A stretch of 64,000 nt of DNA from NCBI GenBank assembly GCA_965240325.2, contig OZ251226.1:3468675-3532674 (forward strand), written 5' to 3'. A model generated the notes under the pieces. It made no database searches, was not told where the DNA came from, and worked only from the letters and a program-made list of their open reading frames with translations. This DNA comes from Rebecca billardiae RCC1528 (Eukaryota > Haptophyta). This document shows positions 1 through 9,161 of this stretch, one piece after another (the first letter of the stretch is position 1; each line of letters begins with the position of its first letter). A program made the position numbers and the translations under genes.

Positions 1-475
1 CACCGCAGTGGCCAAGAGCAACGTGTGCTAGATAATCGTCGGTCGGCTCCCCGGTGTCCTCGTCCCACACCGCCTCCTCGCCGCACGTGTGCAGCCCGCC
101 CTCCGCGTCCACAAACGCGCTGAAGCCAGCGCCGGCCACCACCGTGGATGCGTGCGCGCACACGAGTACGAGCACGCGCTCACGCGCAAAGAGCTCCTCC
201 GTCCAGCTGCACACGCCCGCTGGCAGCTCGGTGGGCAGCAGCGCGTGCGCGTGCCCGCGGGCACGAGCGCGCTCGCGCAGCGCGTGCTCGACAGGCGAGC
301 GGCCGCCGGGCGTGCCGCGAAAGACGCGCGAGGCGGCGTTGGCGGCAGCGAGGTCCGATGGCGACAGGCCAGCAGCGCAAAGGACGCGCTCGATCACCTC
401 CACGGGCAGGTCCGCGAGACGCGCCACCGCTGTCGCGGAGAGCGCAGCGCGCTGGTGTTGCGTCGCGGTGGCCAT
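1..475 (-). CDS. F-box / RCC1-repeat-like protein, N-terminal part (cut by window edge)
   Basis: Reading the minus strand from the ATG at 475 gives an open frame that runs off the left edge (about 158 codons, no stop). Residues about 20-55 (starting LADLPVEVIERVL) look like an F-box, the helical motif that docks substrate receptors onto SKP1-cullin E3 ligases. From about residue 110 the sequence GFSAFVDAEGGLHTCG followed by GHCG resembles the first blade of an RCC1-type beta-propeller. F-box plus RCC1 is a known pairing in algae, so a ubiquitin-ligase substrate adaptor is inferred. It diverges from the CoA synthase gene with 175 bp between the start codons. Overlapping open frames on both strands here carry no recognisable motif. 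The C-terminal two-thirds lie outside the window. Confidence 0.6.
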   Translation of the reverse strand, partial: MATATQHQRAALSATAVARLADLPVEVIERVLCAAGLSPSDLAAANAASRVFRGTPGGRSPVEHALRERARARGHAHALLPTELPAGVCSWTEELFARERVLVLVCAHASTVVAGAGFSAFVDAEGGLHTCGEEAVWDEDTGEPTDDYLAHVALGHCG

Positions 476-650
476 GATGCGCATCGGCCATCCGCAAAAG
501 CGACCGATCCGGCTTTTGACAAACAGTCCGGTGAAGCACAGATCTGAGATCTGCGGCAGGCTGACTTCTTTGGGCTGGGCAGACGGCGGCGCTCGCCGCT
601 CGGCCGCGTTGCGGCCGGCGGCGACCGAGCGGTCATCACTCATCAACACC
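476..650. promoter_or_regulatory. Divergent (bidirectional) promoter region
   Basis: This is the 175-bp gap between the start codons of the F-box/RCC1-like gene (-) and the CoA synthase gene (+). It holds both 5' UTRs and presumably a shared promoter. A short dyad AGATCTGAGATCT is visible near 540-552. No TATA box is evident. Confidence 0.4.
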
Positions 651-3500
651 ATGGCCGCGGGGTTCGGTCTTCGTCGCGCGCTGTGCGCCCTCGCGACCGC
701 GTCGGTGGCGCGCGGCACCACGTCGGTCGGGCTGCTCAACCTGCGGCTCACCCCGCGCTGCGCCCTCGAGCCGCGCTACCTCCAGCGCGCCCTGGGCGCC
801 GTCCGCTCGCGGCTGTACGTGCGGCTGGTGGGCGAGTGGGAGGCGGCGGGCTGGGAGCTGTGCACGCACAGGCTGCGCGCCGTGTACGACGAGGCGGCGA
901 GGGCGGCGGCGCTGGGCGCGGCGCCGGGCTCGGCCCACGCCCCCGAGGTGCGCGTGCTCCTGCCCGGGCCGGCCTTTGACGGCGCGGGCGGCGCTGTGGA
1001 GCTCGAGGCCGTGCTGTGCTGCGAGGGTGCGGCCGACGAGCACGCGCGCGGCGCCGAGGCCGCGGTGGAGGCGCTCAACGACGCGCGCGCCGCGCTCGGG
1101 CTCGGCGCCGTGCGCCGCGTCGTGCTCCCCGCCGCCGAGGACAACGCCGACGCCGCCCTCCCCGCCGAGCCGGAGCCCGCCGCGCCCGCGCGCCCCGGCG
1201 CGCGGCTGCGCGTGCACGCGCACTCGACCGTGTGCGTGGGCGGCACCTGGGACCGGCTGCACAGCGGGCACCGGCTGCTGCTCTCCGCGGCGGCGCTCGC
1301 GGCGCGCGAGCACCTGATCGTGGGCGTGAGCGACGCCGCGCTGCTCCGCTCCAAGCTGCTGCCCGAGCTCATCCAGCCCCTCGGCGCGCGCTGCCTGGCG
1401 GTGGGTCAGTTTGTCCGCGCGCTCGCGCCCGCGCTGCGGCTGAGTGTGTGCGCGCTGCACGACGTCGCCGGGCCCGCGGCGGAGCTGGCGGAGATCGGCG
1501 CGCTCGTCGTGAGCGAGGAGACCGCCGAGGGCGCGCGCGCGGTCAACGCGCTCCGCGCCCAGCGCTCGCTGCCCCCGCTGCAGCTGCTGCACGTGCCGCT
1601 GGTGGCGCACACGCGGCCGCACGCGCACTTGCACAGGCCGCACCCGGCAGCGCCGAGCGCGCCGCGGCCGCAGCGCGCGCAGCGGAGGGGCGCGGCACTG
1701 CCGCCGAGCGAGAGCGCGCACCCGCCGGGCGCGGCGGCGGCGGCCGGCGTGGACGTGGGCGCCGCGGCCGCCGCCGCCGCCGCTGCGTCCGCCGAGCTCA
1801 AGCTGAGCTCCACCCACCTGCGGCGCGCGCAGCTCGCAGCGCTGCTGCCCGCCTCGCCGCTCGCAGCGGCCGCGCCCCGCTGCCCCGGGGAGGCGGCGCC
1901 CGACGCGGCGCCGGCGGCGGTGCCGGGGGCGGAGGCGGGTGCGCGCGGCGCGTGGGCGGAGGAGGAGGAGGCGTGGGCGGAGGAGGCGGAGTGGGGGCGC
2001 CGCTCCGCCCCGGGCACGCCGTACATCGTCGGCCTCACGGGCGGCATCGCCTCGGGCAAGTCGACCGCCGCGCGCGCGGCCGCGGCGCTCGGCGCGCGCA
2101 CGGTCGACTGCGACGCGCTCGGCCACCGCGCGTACGCGCGTGGCAGCGAGGGGCTGCGCGCCGTGGTCGCGCGGTTTGGCGAGGGCGTGCTCGGCGCGGA
2201 CGGCTCCATCGACCGCAGGGCCCTCGGCCAGATCGTCTTCTCCCAGCCCGGCGCGCGGCAGGCCCTCAACGCCATCATGTGGCCGCGCATCGCGCAGCTC
2301 GCGCGCGCGGAGGCGGCCGAGGGGGCGCCGCGCGCCGCGGCGCCGGGGGCGGCTGGGCCGGTGGTGCTGGTGGAGGCGGCGGTGCTGCTCGAGGCGGGCT
2401 GGGACGCGTGGGTCGACGAGGTCTGGGCCGTCGGCGCCTCCCGCCCGCTCGCGCTCGCGCGCATCCGCGAGCGCGACGGCCTCTCCGCCTCGGCGGCGGA
2501 GGCGCGCATCGACGCGCAGCTGGGCGCGGGGCAGCGCGCGGCGCGCAGCCACGTGCTGCTCAGCTCGGAGTGGGGCGCGGCCGAGCTGGCGGCGCAGGTG
2601 GCGCGCGCGCTGGACGGCGCGCGCGCGCGCGCGGCGCGCAGCGCGGCGCCGCCCGCCCCGGGCAGCGCGCGCCACGCGTGGCACGCGCTGTGCGCCCAGC
2701 TGCGCGCGCCGCCCGCCGCCGCGCGCGCGCACTGGCGCCTGCTGCACGACGCGCACGCGGCGCGCGGCGCGGCGCACGCGTGCGCGACGCACGCCGAGCT
2801 CACGCTCGCGCGGCTGCGGCCGCTGCTGGCGATGGCGCGCGCGGAGGGCGCGGCGCTCGGCCTCGGCGCCGCCGACCGCGCGTGCGTCGAGCTCGCCCTC
2901 CTCTTCGCGCACGCGCACGCGCGGCCGCGCGCGCTCGGCGGCAGCCGCGCGGGCTACGCCGCGGCCGCGGCCGCGCTCGCAGAGTTTGGCGCGGACGCCG
3001 GGCTGGCGGCGGCGCGGGGCGGCGCGGCGGCGCACGGCGCGGCGGTGGTGGCGGGCGCCGCGCGCGTGCTCGACGCGCTCGGCGCCGGCGGCGCGCCCGC
3101 CCGCGCCGCGCCGCCCGCCACCCCGCCCGCCGCCCCCTCGCCGCCCTCCTCCGCGGCGCTCTGCCTCGCGGCCGACCTCGAGCTCGCCCCGCTGGCGTGG
3201 GGCGGCGCGCGCTACTTCGGCCTCGCGGACGGGGCGGAGGTGGAGGCGTGTCTGCGCGAGGACGGGGCGGGCGAGGGGGGCGCGGGCGCGGGGGACGGCG
3301 CGGACGACGCCGCGTGCTGCGCCGGCGTGCACGCGCGCCGGCTGCAGGTCGTGAGCGCGCTGCTGCGCAGGCCGCGGCTGTACCGCTGCGACAGCCTGCA
3401 CGCGCGGCTGGACGCGCACGCGCGCACCAACCTGCGCGCCGAGCTGTACCGGCTGGCGGGGCTCGCCGAGCCGACGCCGCCTGGCGCGGAGGCGCGCTGA
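651..3500 (+). CDS. COASY: Bifunctional CoA synthase (PPAT + dephospho-CoA kinase) with C-terminal degenerate HD-like domain
   Basis: A 949-residue intronless frame from the ATG at 651; the open frame extends upstream but overlaps the divergent gene. It catalyses the last two steps of coenzyme A synthesis. Residues about 185-395 are the phosphopantetheine adenylyltransferase, with GGTWDRLHSGH as the nucleotidyltransferase HxGH motif and KLSSTHLRR as the ISSTxIR-like motif. Residues about 458-660 are dephospho-CoA kinase, with P-loop GGIASGKST near 464 and DCDALGH. The first ~180 residues match the N-terminal domain of eukaryotic COASY in position. After about residue 675 comes an extra ~270-residue domain whose spacing resembles bacterial predicted HD phosphohydrolases (COG4339), including a matching C-terminal ARTNLRAEL motif, but the expected His-Asp is FAHAHA and the later DADL is AADL. 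It is therefore probably catalytically dead. Low-complexity Ala/Pro stretches separate the domains. Confidence 0.9.
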   Translation: MAAGFGLRRALCALATASVARGTTSVGLLNLRLTPRCALEPRYLQRALGAVRSRLYVRLVGEWEAAGWELCTHRLRAVYDEAARAAALGAAPGSAHAPEVRVLLPGPAFDGAGGAVELEAVLCCEGAADEHARGAEAAVEALNDARAALGLGAVRRVVLPAAEDNADAALPAEPEPAAPARPGARLRVHAHSTVCVGGTWDRLHSGHRLLLSAAALAAREHLIVGVSDAALLRSKLLPELIQPLGARCLAVGQFVRALAPALRLSVCALHDVAGPAAELAEIGALVVSEETAEGARAVNALRAQRSLPPLQLLHVPLVAHTRPHAHLHRPHPAAPSAPRPQRAQRRGAALPPSESAHPPGAAAAAGVDVGAAAAAAAAASAELKLSSTHLRRAQLAALLPASPLAAAAPRCPGEAAPDAAPAAVPGAEAGARGAWAEEEEAWAEEAEWGRRSAPGTPYIVGLTGGIASGKSTAARAAAALGARTVDCDALGHRAYARGSEGLRAVVARFGEGVLGADGSIDRRALGQIVFSQPGARQALNAIMWPRIAQLARAEAAEGAPRAAAPGAAGPVVLVEAAVLLEAGWDAWVDEVWAVGASRPLALARIRERDGLSASAAEARIDAQLGAGQRAARSHVLLSSEWGAAELAAQVARALDGARARAARSAAPPAPGSARHAWHALCAQLRAPPAAARAHWRLLHDAHAARGAAHACATHAELTLARLRPLLAMARAEGAALGLGAADRACVELALLFAHAHARPRALGGSRAGYAAAAAALAEFGADAGLAAARGGAAAHGAAVVAGAARVLDALGAGGAPARAAPPATPPAAPSPPSSAALCLAADLELAPLAWGGARYFGLADGAEVEACLREDGAGEGGAGAGDGADDAACCAGVHARRLQVVSALLRRPRLYRCDSLHARLDAHARTNLRAELYRLAGLAEPTPPGAEAR

Positions 3501-5760
3501 TCGCGGCGGTCGCAGCAGCCGCGTGACCAGATTCATTAAAAACACCGCTTCGTCAATGCTACTACGACACGCTCATCTAGTCGTCGTCATCATCCCCCGC
3601 ACTCTTCGTCTCCTCTGCGCAGTCTATACTCTGTCTAGTCAGCTGCTGCGCCGCTCACGCCGTAGTCGCTACGCGCTATCTATACTGCTGCGCGAAGTGA
3701 CTGCTTACTCATTACGATATTCTACGACTGACAGCGACTCGGCTGGCATCACTGCCCGTGCTACATTCCATTGCAGCTGCTACGCGTCATCATCAGCAAT
3801 ATATAATGACCGCGTTCCGCGGTCCTTTTCCGTAGAACGAACGTAGTTCGGGGCCCGCGGTGGCGGTGCACCCTCCGTCGCAGTCGTCCCGTACACGTGT
3901 AACTAGACTCCATCCAGCGGCGCGCCGCCCCAGCCGCCGCGCCGCCGCCGTCAGCGTGCGCCGAGTGTGGATGTCGGTCGTCGGCCGAGCTGCCCTCATC
4001 ACAGACGGCCCTTACCTGACCCCCTGCGCGTGCGCGACGGCCGACAGGCGGATGCGACTCGGCGTGATCGACGCACGAGCGCGACTGTTGCACGCCAGGC
4101 CACCGGCGGAGCTGACTGACAGCCAGGGAGCCGGACGGCGCGGGACCGCGCGGATTCGACCGTTCGTTCGGGCCTGCCGCTGACCGTCGTCGCCGCGACG
4201 CCAGCAGCGCAGGAGTAGATGATCTGCAGGTCAGTAGGGTTCGACCTGCGCGCCTGCGCGACGGCCGACAGGCGGGCGCGAGGCGTGAGCGACGCATGAG
4301 CGCGACTCTACGTGCACACCAGGCACCACGCGGCCGAGCTGACTGACCGCGAGCCAGGGAGCACGGTGCGAGCAGCCATGCAGCACCGGTGCTTGCGCGT
4401 GCCGCGCGTGCACGGGGTGACACACCTCGGTCAGGCTCGGCACGCGTCGCAGAGGCACGGCCAGCTCTGGGCACGCCAGGCGCCCAGGCCACGCGGAGCT
4501 GACAGCCACGGGGAGCCGACGGCGCGCGGCGGGGCCGCGGCCAGTTCCGAGTTCGACTTGCGCCTGCTCTGAAGAAGAGTTCTGGGAGACCCTGGCGGAG
4601 AGGCATGGCAAGGGGGGCGTGTGGTGAAGTCGGAGACTCAGAGATCGATCAGTCCGGCATCATGCGCCGCTGCCCCCGAGCTTGCGAGAGCCCGAACACA
4701 GGGCGGCGGCTGCGGCGGCGGCGGCGCGGCCGCGCGCCGGCCGGCCGCGCAGGCATCGACAGGGCGCGGCAGGGGCGTGCGGAGTGACTAGTGAGCGGGC
4801 ACGAACGCGATGTCGACGGCCGTCGGGACCCGCCGCAGACGCGCGCTCCAGGCGCCACTCGGCACTTGCCACGCGCACCTGCCCATCGAGCGCCCCCTTG
4901 GAGGCTTGGACCAAGAGTCGTCGCGGCTCGCTCGCCACCCCGAAGGAACCTGCGCGTCACGTGCTTGCGACGGCGGCAGGTTTTGAGCTCGCCAGCTCGG
5001 TAAGTCAGTGACTATGGAATGGGCTGGCAACGAATAGCTGCGCGGGTATTTTCAATAAGGCTTGCGGGTTTTAGACTCTAGATACCAACCGCCGCGAAGC
5101 CAAGTTCATATTCATCAAGTTGTCGATCAAGGCGGAGGCAAGCTATCACACATGAACGAGAGTCTACCCACAAAATCGCGCTCGTAACGAACCGTTACAC
5201 TAATGTCACGTCCAGCTGACGTCCAGATCGCACTTTACTTAAGGGAATCAGCTGGGCGCGGTTATTTTCGGCCTAATAGACCTCTCTATGCGATCTCAAA
5301 AACTCGAAACTCGGTCTCCGCCAGCCCTAAAAATCGCCCCCCGTCCCTTTTTTCTTGATCAAAGATCTTTTTGAAACGTGGTTCGGGCCCGCTGGACCGC
5401 TGGTGCGGGCTCCACGCTGCGCGCTCCGCCCTGCACCGCGGGCCATCAGACGACAATCATCGATCATCAGAGTGGCATATCACCGTCGGACATCAGTGAT
5501 TCAGTGATCCGCTGAGCTTCATCAGCCAGCGCTACTGATCGGATGAGCGCATCATCGTCTATCAGTCGTCGAACTACTGAGTATCGGCGGCGCAGCAGCA
5601 GACAGCAGCGCGCGCGCCCGGGCACTCCGCAGCTAACCGGTGGTTGGCATCTGTAATTACGATCTCCGGGATCTGATGCGCCGAGCCGAGTACCGCGAGT
5701 ACCCGCGTTCCGCCGTTATTCGGGCGTAGTTGCCTGATATAGTACGTATGTAGCTAGTCG
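3501..5760. other. Intergenic region without convincing gene
   Basis: About 2.3 kb between the CoA synthase stop and the glycosyltransferase 3' side. Open frames up to 281 codons exist but lack motifs and overlap diverged repeats (about 4020-4590). GC falls locally at 3530-3810 and 5030-5350, unlike the coding DNA around it. No tRNA or other RNA gene was recognised. Confidence 0.5.
4022..4590 (+). repeat. Diverged direct repeat, about three copies
   Basis: TGCGCGACGGCCGACAGGCG occurs at about 4030 and again at about 4247. In both copies it is followed by an ACGCA-GAGCGCGACT stretch, a CACGCCAGGC or CACACCAGGCA stretch, GAGCTGACTGAC and AGCCAGGGAG. A third, weaker copy of the latter half (GGCACGCCAGGC, GAGCTGACAGCCA) lies near 4470-4520. 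The copies are old and gapped, with a period of about 220 bp. Confidence 0.5.
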
Positions 5761-6083
5761 TATCAGGCAATCAGCCCGACCCGATGCCGCGGGCCTCGGG
5801 ACTGACATTGATGACAGTCCGCGCGGGAAAGACCCGTCACATCACACAGGAGCGCTCTGCGCTGAATGCCGAGTACGCGCCGCGCGACGTACGGAATTGC
5901 GCCACTGCTTGCTTGATTCATCCTCACGACGTCCTGCCAGCGCCAGCAGCCGAGCATGGCGGTCGGGCCGGGCGGCGACGGTGCGCGCGCGCAGCTTCGC
6001 ACACTCGCGCCGCACGCGGCGGCCGCCTGCGCCGGCCCGGCGCGCCGCCGATGGCGACGACGGCAGCCGCCGCGCGCACTCAC

Positions 6084-7583
6084 TCACAAGTCGCGCGCGA
6101 GCTCGGCGCGCTTGGCAGCGCGCGCGGCGCTGATGGCCGCCAGCGTCTCGTTGAGCGCGCCGGGCGCGAGCACGAGGGGCGCGAGGTCGCGCGCGCGCAG
6201 CGGCGGAGCGGCGGCTGCCCTGGCGGCTGCCCTGCTGCCCGCGCCGGGCGGCGGCGGCGTGTCCCGCGCCACCCTCTCCGCCGCGCTGAGCGCGCCCGGC
6301 CCCCCCAGCTGCGCGAGGTCGTACGTGTCCCCCAGCGGCACCTTGCTCAGCCCCTGCTCGCCCAGCCACACGTGCGACCAGGTGTGCACGGCCAGGGCGG
6401 CGGGGCCGACCTCGTTGGAGAAGTTGGTGGCGAGGAGGTGCGCGCACACGCGCGCCTCGGCGCGCATCCCCGCCGCCTCCATCCGCCCCGCCTCCCCCGG
6501 CGCGCACAGCTGCTGCAGCCGCTCGCGCTGCATCTCGTCCCACAGCGGGTAGAAGGTGGCGGCCGGCTCCACGTGCAGACCGTGTACACCGTGTAGGCCC
6601 TGCAGCGGACCCTGCGGCGGCTGCGGGTCACACGGCGCGGAGGCGCACGGCGCGCCGGACCAGCCGGCCGCGTCGGCCGCGGGGGCGGCGCGGCGCGGCC
6701 CGCGCAGCCGCTCGAGCGCGCCCAGCCTCCGCTCGTAGTGCTGCGCCTCCTTCTCCAGCATGCGCGGCCCCGTGCTGCCGGGCGCGTCCTCCTCCGCCGC
6801 GTACGCGCCGATGCGCGCGAGCAGCTGCGCCCAGAACGGGTGGCGCGGGCGCGAGAGGAGGATGGCGTTGCACAGCTGGCGCCGCGCGTGCTCGAGCAGC
6901 ACGGTGTGCTCCGGCGGCTCCTGCCCGATCACCAGCCCGTGCCGCGCCGCCAGCGCGCCCAGCCCCCTGAGCGGCACGAAGTCGAGGTCCGCGTACACGC
7001 CGCCCAGCGCGTGCATGTACAGGTAGCGGCAGAAGTCCGCGCGCTGGATGGGCGAGTACGCGGCGTAGAGCTCGAGCAGCTGCGGGTACGCCGTCTCGAC
7101 GAGGCGGTCGTTCGCCGCGTCGCTCCAGAACACGAGCACCCACGGCTCGTCCGCGCCGCCCTCGCCGAGCGCGGCGGGCGCGTGCGTGCGCAGCCAGCCG
7201 AGCACGTTGGGCGCAAACGCGGCCGGCACGCGCGCGTCGATCCACGAGAGGTGGATGAGCCGCGGGATCGTGGCGGAGACGACGGCCTCGCGCGGCGGCT
7301 TGACCGGGCCGCGCCGCGCCGCCTCGAGCAGCTCGCGCTCGCGGAACGCGCTGGCCATCTCCCTGCGAGCGCGCTCGTCGTCCGCAAACGGGTCGGCGCC
7401 GAGCAGCGGAAGCATCTCGCCGTCGAGGCCGCCGCGGAGGGCGGCGTCGCGCTCGGGCGCGTGGAGCCAGGCGTACGCCAGCAGCTGCACGCCCACGAAG
7501 CCGAGCATCAGCGAGAGCGCCAGCTGCGTCAGCCTGAAGGCCCCGCAGCGCCGCGAGCCGCGCGGCGAGGAAAAGCCCGCCAT
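6084..7583 (-). CDS. DXD-type glycosyltransferase (GT32/OCH1-like), type II membrane protein
   Basis: A 499-residue single-exon frame with its ATG at 7583. A short basic N-terminus is followed by one hydrophobic span at about residues 18-40 (LTQLALSLMLGFVGVQLLAY), the layout of a Golgi type II glycosyltransferase. The catalytic domain begins with IPRLIHLSWID, contains RADFCRYLYMHALGGVYADLD with the metal-binding DLD near residues 198-200, and continues with a GQEPPEH segment. This is the glycosyltransferase sugar-binding DXD family (Pfam Gly_transf_sug), which transfers nucleotide-activated sugars, often mannose or galactose, in the Golgi lumen. The exact donor cannot be read from sequence. 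The C-terminal 150 residues include a HTWSHVW motif typical of the family and an Ala/Arg-rich tail. It shares a 250-bp divergent promoter with the plastid-protein gene. Confidence 0.85.
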   Translation of the reverse strand: MAGFSSPRGSRRCGAFRLTQLALSLMLGFVGVQLLAYAWLHAPERDAALRGGLDGEMLPLLGADPFADDERARREMASAFRERELLEAARRGPVKPPREAVVSATIPRLIHLSWIDARVPAAFAPNVLGWLRTHAPAALGEGGADEPWVLVFWSDAANDRLVETAYPQLLELYAAYSPIQRADFCRYLYMHALGGVYADLDFVPLRGLGALAARHGLVIGQEPPEHTVLLEHARRQLCNAILLSRPRHPFWAQLLARIGAYAAEEDAPGSTGPRMLEKEAQHYERRLGALERLRGPRRAAPAADAAGWSGAPCASAPCDPQPPQGPLQGLHGVHGLHVEPAATFYPLWDEMQRERLQQLCAPGEAGRMEAAGMRAEARVCAHLLATNFSNEVGPAALAVHTWSHVWLGEQGLSKVPLGDTYDLAQLGGPGALSAAERVARDTPPPPGAGSRAAARAAAAPPLRARDLAPLVLAPGALNETLAAISAARAAKRAELARDL

Positions 7584-7833
7584 GGGCCTGCCGCCGCCGG
7601 CGGCAATCGCCGGACTGGCGGACTCGCGCCTCTTCCGAGGCTTCCCGCCAGCGCGGGCCGTGTTCCGGACGACGACAGCGCAGTCCGATGTTCGAGAACG
7701 AGACAGTTTGAAGTTGGGCGGCGCATTTCGTCGCTTTCAATAATGGGCGGTGACGCGGCCGCGCGCGGTCCCGATCGAGAACCTGCCTGGCCGCCGCCGG
7801 TCCGCCACGTCCGCCATCCGCCCGCTGGCGCGC
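7584..7833. promoter_or_regulatory. Divergent promoter region
   Basis: A 250-bp gap between the glycosyltransferase ATG (-) and the plastid-protein ATG (+). It contains CCGGACT near 7610, a hexamer-plus motif that recurs in other divergent gaps here, and a relatively AT-rich patch near 7690-7745. Confidence 0.35.
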
Positions 7834-8523
7834 ATGACGCTTCGCACACCCGTCGCGGCGCTCTTCGCCCTCTCGGCGCTCGTGCCGCCCGCCGCGGCCT
7901 TCTCCCCGACACCCGCTCGCGCCGCGGTGCGGGCGCCCGCCCGGCCACTCGCCCGCGCGGCCGTGCAGCTCGACGCGCGGCGCCGCGCGCAGCTGCCGCC
8001 GGGCGCAAAGCACGCGCTCGCGGCCCTGGCCGCGTTCGCGCTGGCCGCGCACCCGGGCGACGCGGACGCAGCCACTCGCTCGGGCGGGCGCATCGGCGGG
8101 CGCACCTCCGTCTCTCGCTCGCGCCCCGCCCCCCAGATGCGCGCGCCTCGCTCGTCGGTCAACATCCACGTCGCGCCGCCCGCGGTGGTCGCGCCGCTCG
8201 GCGGGTACGGGTACGGGTACGGCGGGTACGGCGGGTTCTACCGCCCGGCGCCGTCGATCGGCTTCGGCTTTGGCGGCTACCCCGGCGGCGTGTACGGCTA
8301 CTCGCCCTACTCCTCGCCGCTCGGCGACGCGGTGGGGATCGCGGCCATGCTGGCGCGTGAGCTGGAGCGACAGGCGCTGCTCTCGCGCCAGCTCGAGCAG
8401 GCGCGGCAGATCGGCAGGGACCAGGCGCAGATCAGGGAGCTGCAGGCGGCGCTCGACGCGCAGAACACGAAGATCGAGCAGCTCAAGGCCGACGCGCCGC
8501 CGCAGCCGGCGCCAGCCCAATGA
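7834..8523 (+). CDS. Plastid-targeted Gly/Tyr-rich protein with bipartite presequence
   Basis: The first in-frame ATG giving a signal peptide is at 7834 (229 residues); an upstream frame extension to 7750 lacks one. The N-terminus has a hydrophobic signal peptide ending VPPAAA, immediately followed by FSPTPARAAVRAP, the aromatic-at-cleavage-site pattern of secondary red plastid presequences. A second hydrophobic stretch (LAALAAFALAAHPGDADA) resembles a thylakoid-lumen signal. The mature part starts SGGRIGGRTS, reminiscent of plastid DUF1517-type proteins, and then has a Gly-Tyr-rich stretch (GGYGYGYGGYGGFYRP). Last comes a charged helix (about 170-215) rich in Glu/Gln/Leu that probably forms a coiled coil. 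Function is unknown; thylakoid or plastid-envelope location is inferred from the presequence only. Confidence 0.7.
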   Translation: MTLRTPVAALFALSALVPPAAAFSPTPARAAVRAPARPLARAAVQLDARRRAQLPPGAKHALAALAAFALAAHPGDADAATRSGGRIGGRTSVSRSRPAPQMRAPRSSVNIHVAPPAVVAPLGGYGYGYGGYGGFYRPAPSIGFGFGGYPGGVYGYSPYSSPLGDAVGIAAMLARELERQALLSRQLEQARQIGRDQAQIRELQAALDAQNTKIEQLKADAPPQPAPAQ

Positions 8524-9161
8524 GCGCCCGGCGACGAGGACCAGCACGGGAGCACATCAGCGCACGCTGAGGCCGCGGCCGCATCTGAATGCTGCGTGCA
8601 CTGCCGCCGTGGCAGCAGCAGTCGCTGCCGCCTCTTTCGAGCCGTACCCGCCACCAAGCCACTGCGGCCCGCTACGCCGGATGGGAAGCCTCCCCCGCTC
8701 ATCGCGCACGTGATATATGACTCTCAGGACTCTGCGCACGCGCATCGTCCTGAGCCACTCGCCGTCGCGGCCAGCCGCCAGGCGCGGCGCCGCCGCAGAG
8801 CTGCGGCGTCGGCGGAGGTGGCGCCATCATGCCGTCATCGTCGGTGTCATAGATCGTATAGTATATATATACATCGTCAGCGCATCTGCTGATGGCGCTT
8901 GCAACGGCGACGATGGTGATGCGGCAGCAGGCTTATAATATCATATTGACATATATATATATATATAATACACTTATACACATATATATATGAATAATAT
9001 GTAGTTACTGATGAAATTATATATATAATAATACTACGACGCGTGCCAATAAGACAGGCTATACGCTGGCGCGATGATCAGAGGCGCGCCGGCGACCGAC
9101 AGTCATCGTGACGTCACTCGTCGTGGCTGATGCTGGGCAGCTAGCCGTTACGACCGCCGCA
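8524..9161. other. Convergent intergenic region with AT-rich island
   Basis: The gap lies between two convergent stop codons. Positions about 8855-9040 are strongly AT-rich with alternating TA runs (for example 8951-8967 and 8982-8991), in sharp contrast to GC-rich flanks. It probably contains the 3' ends and polyadenylation signals of both genes. No gene seen. Confidence 0.55.

Noticed and set aside
3761-4606. 281-codon minus-strand frame
   Set aside because: Lies over diverged non-coding direct repeats and shows no family pattern.
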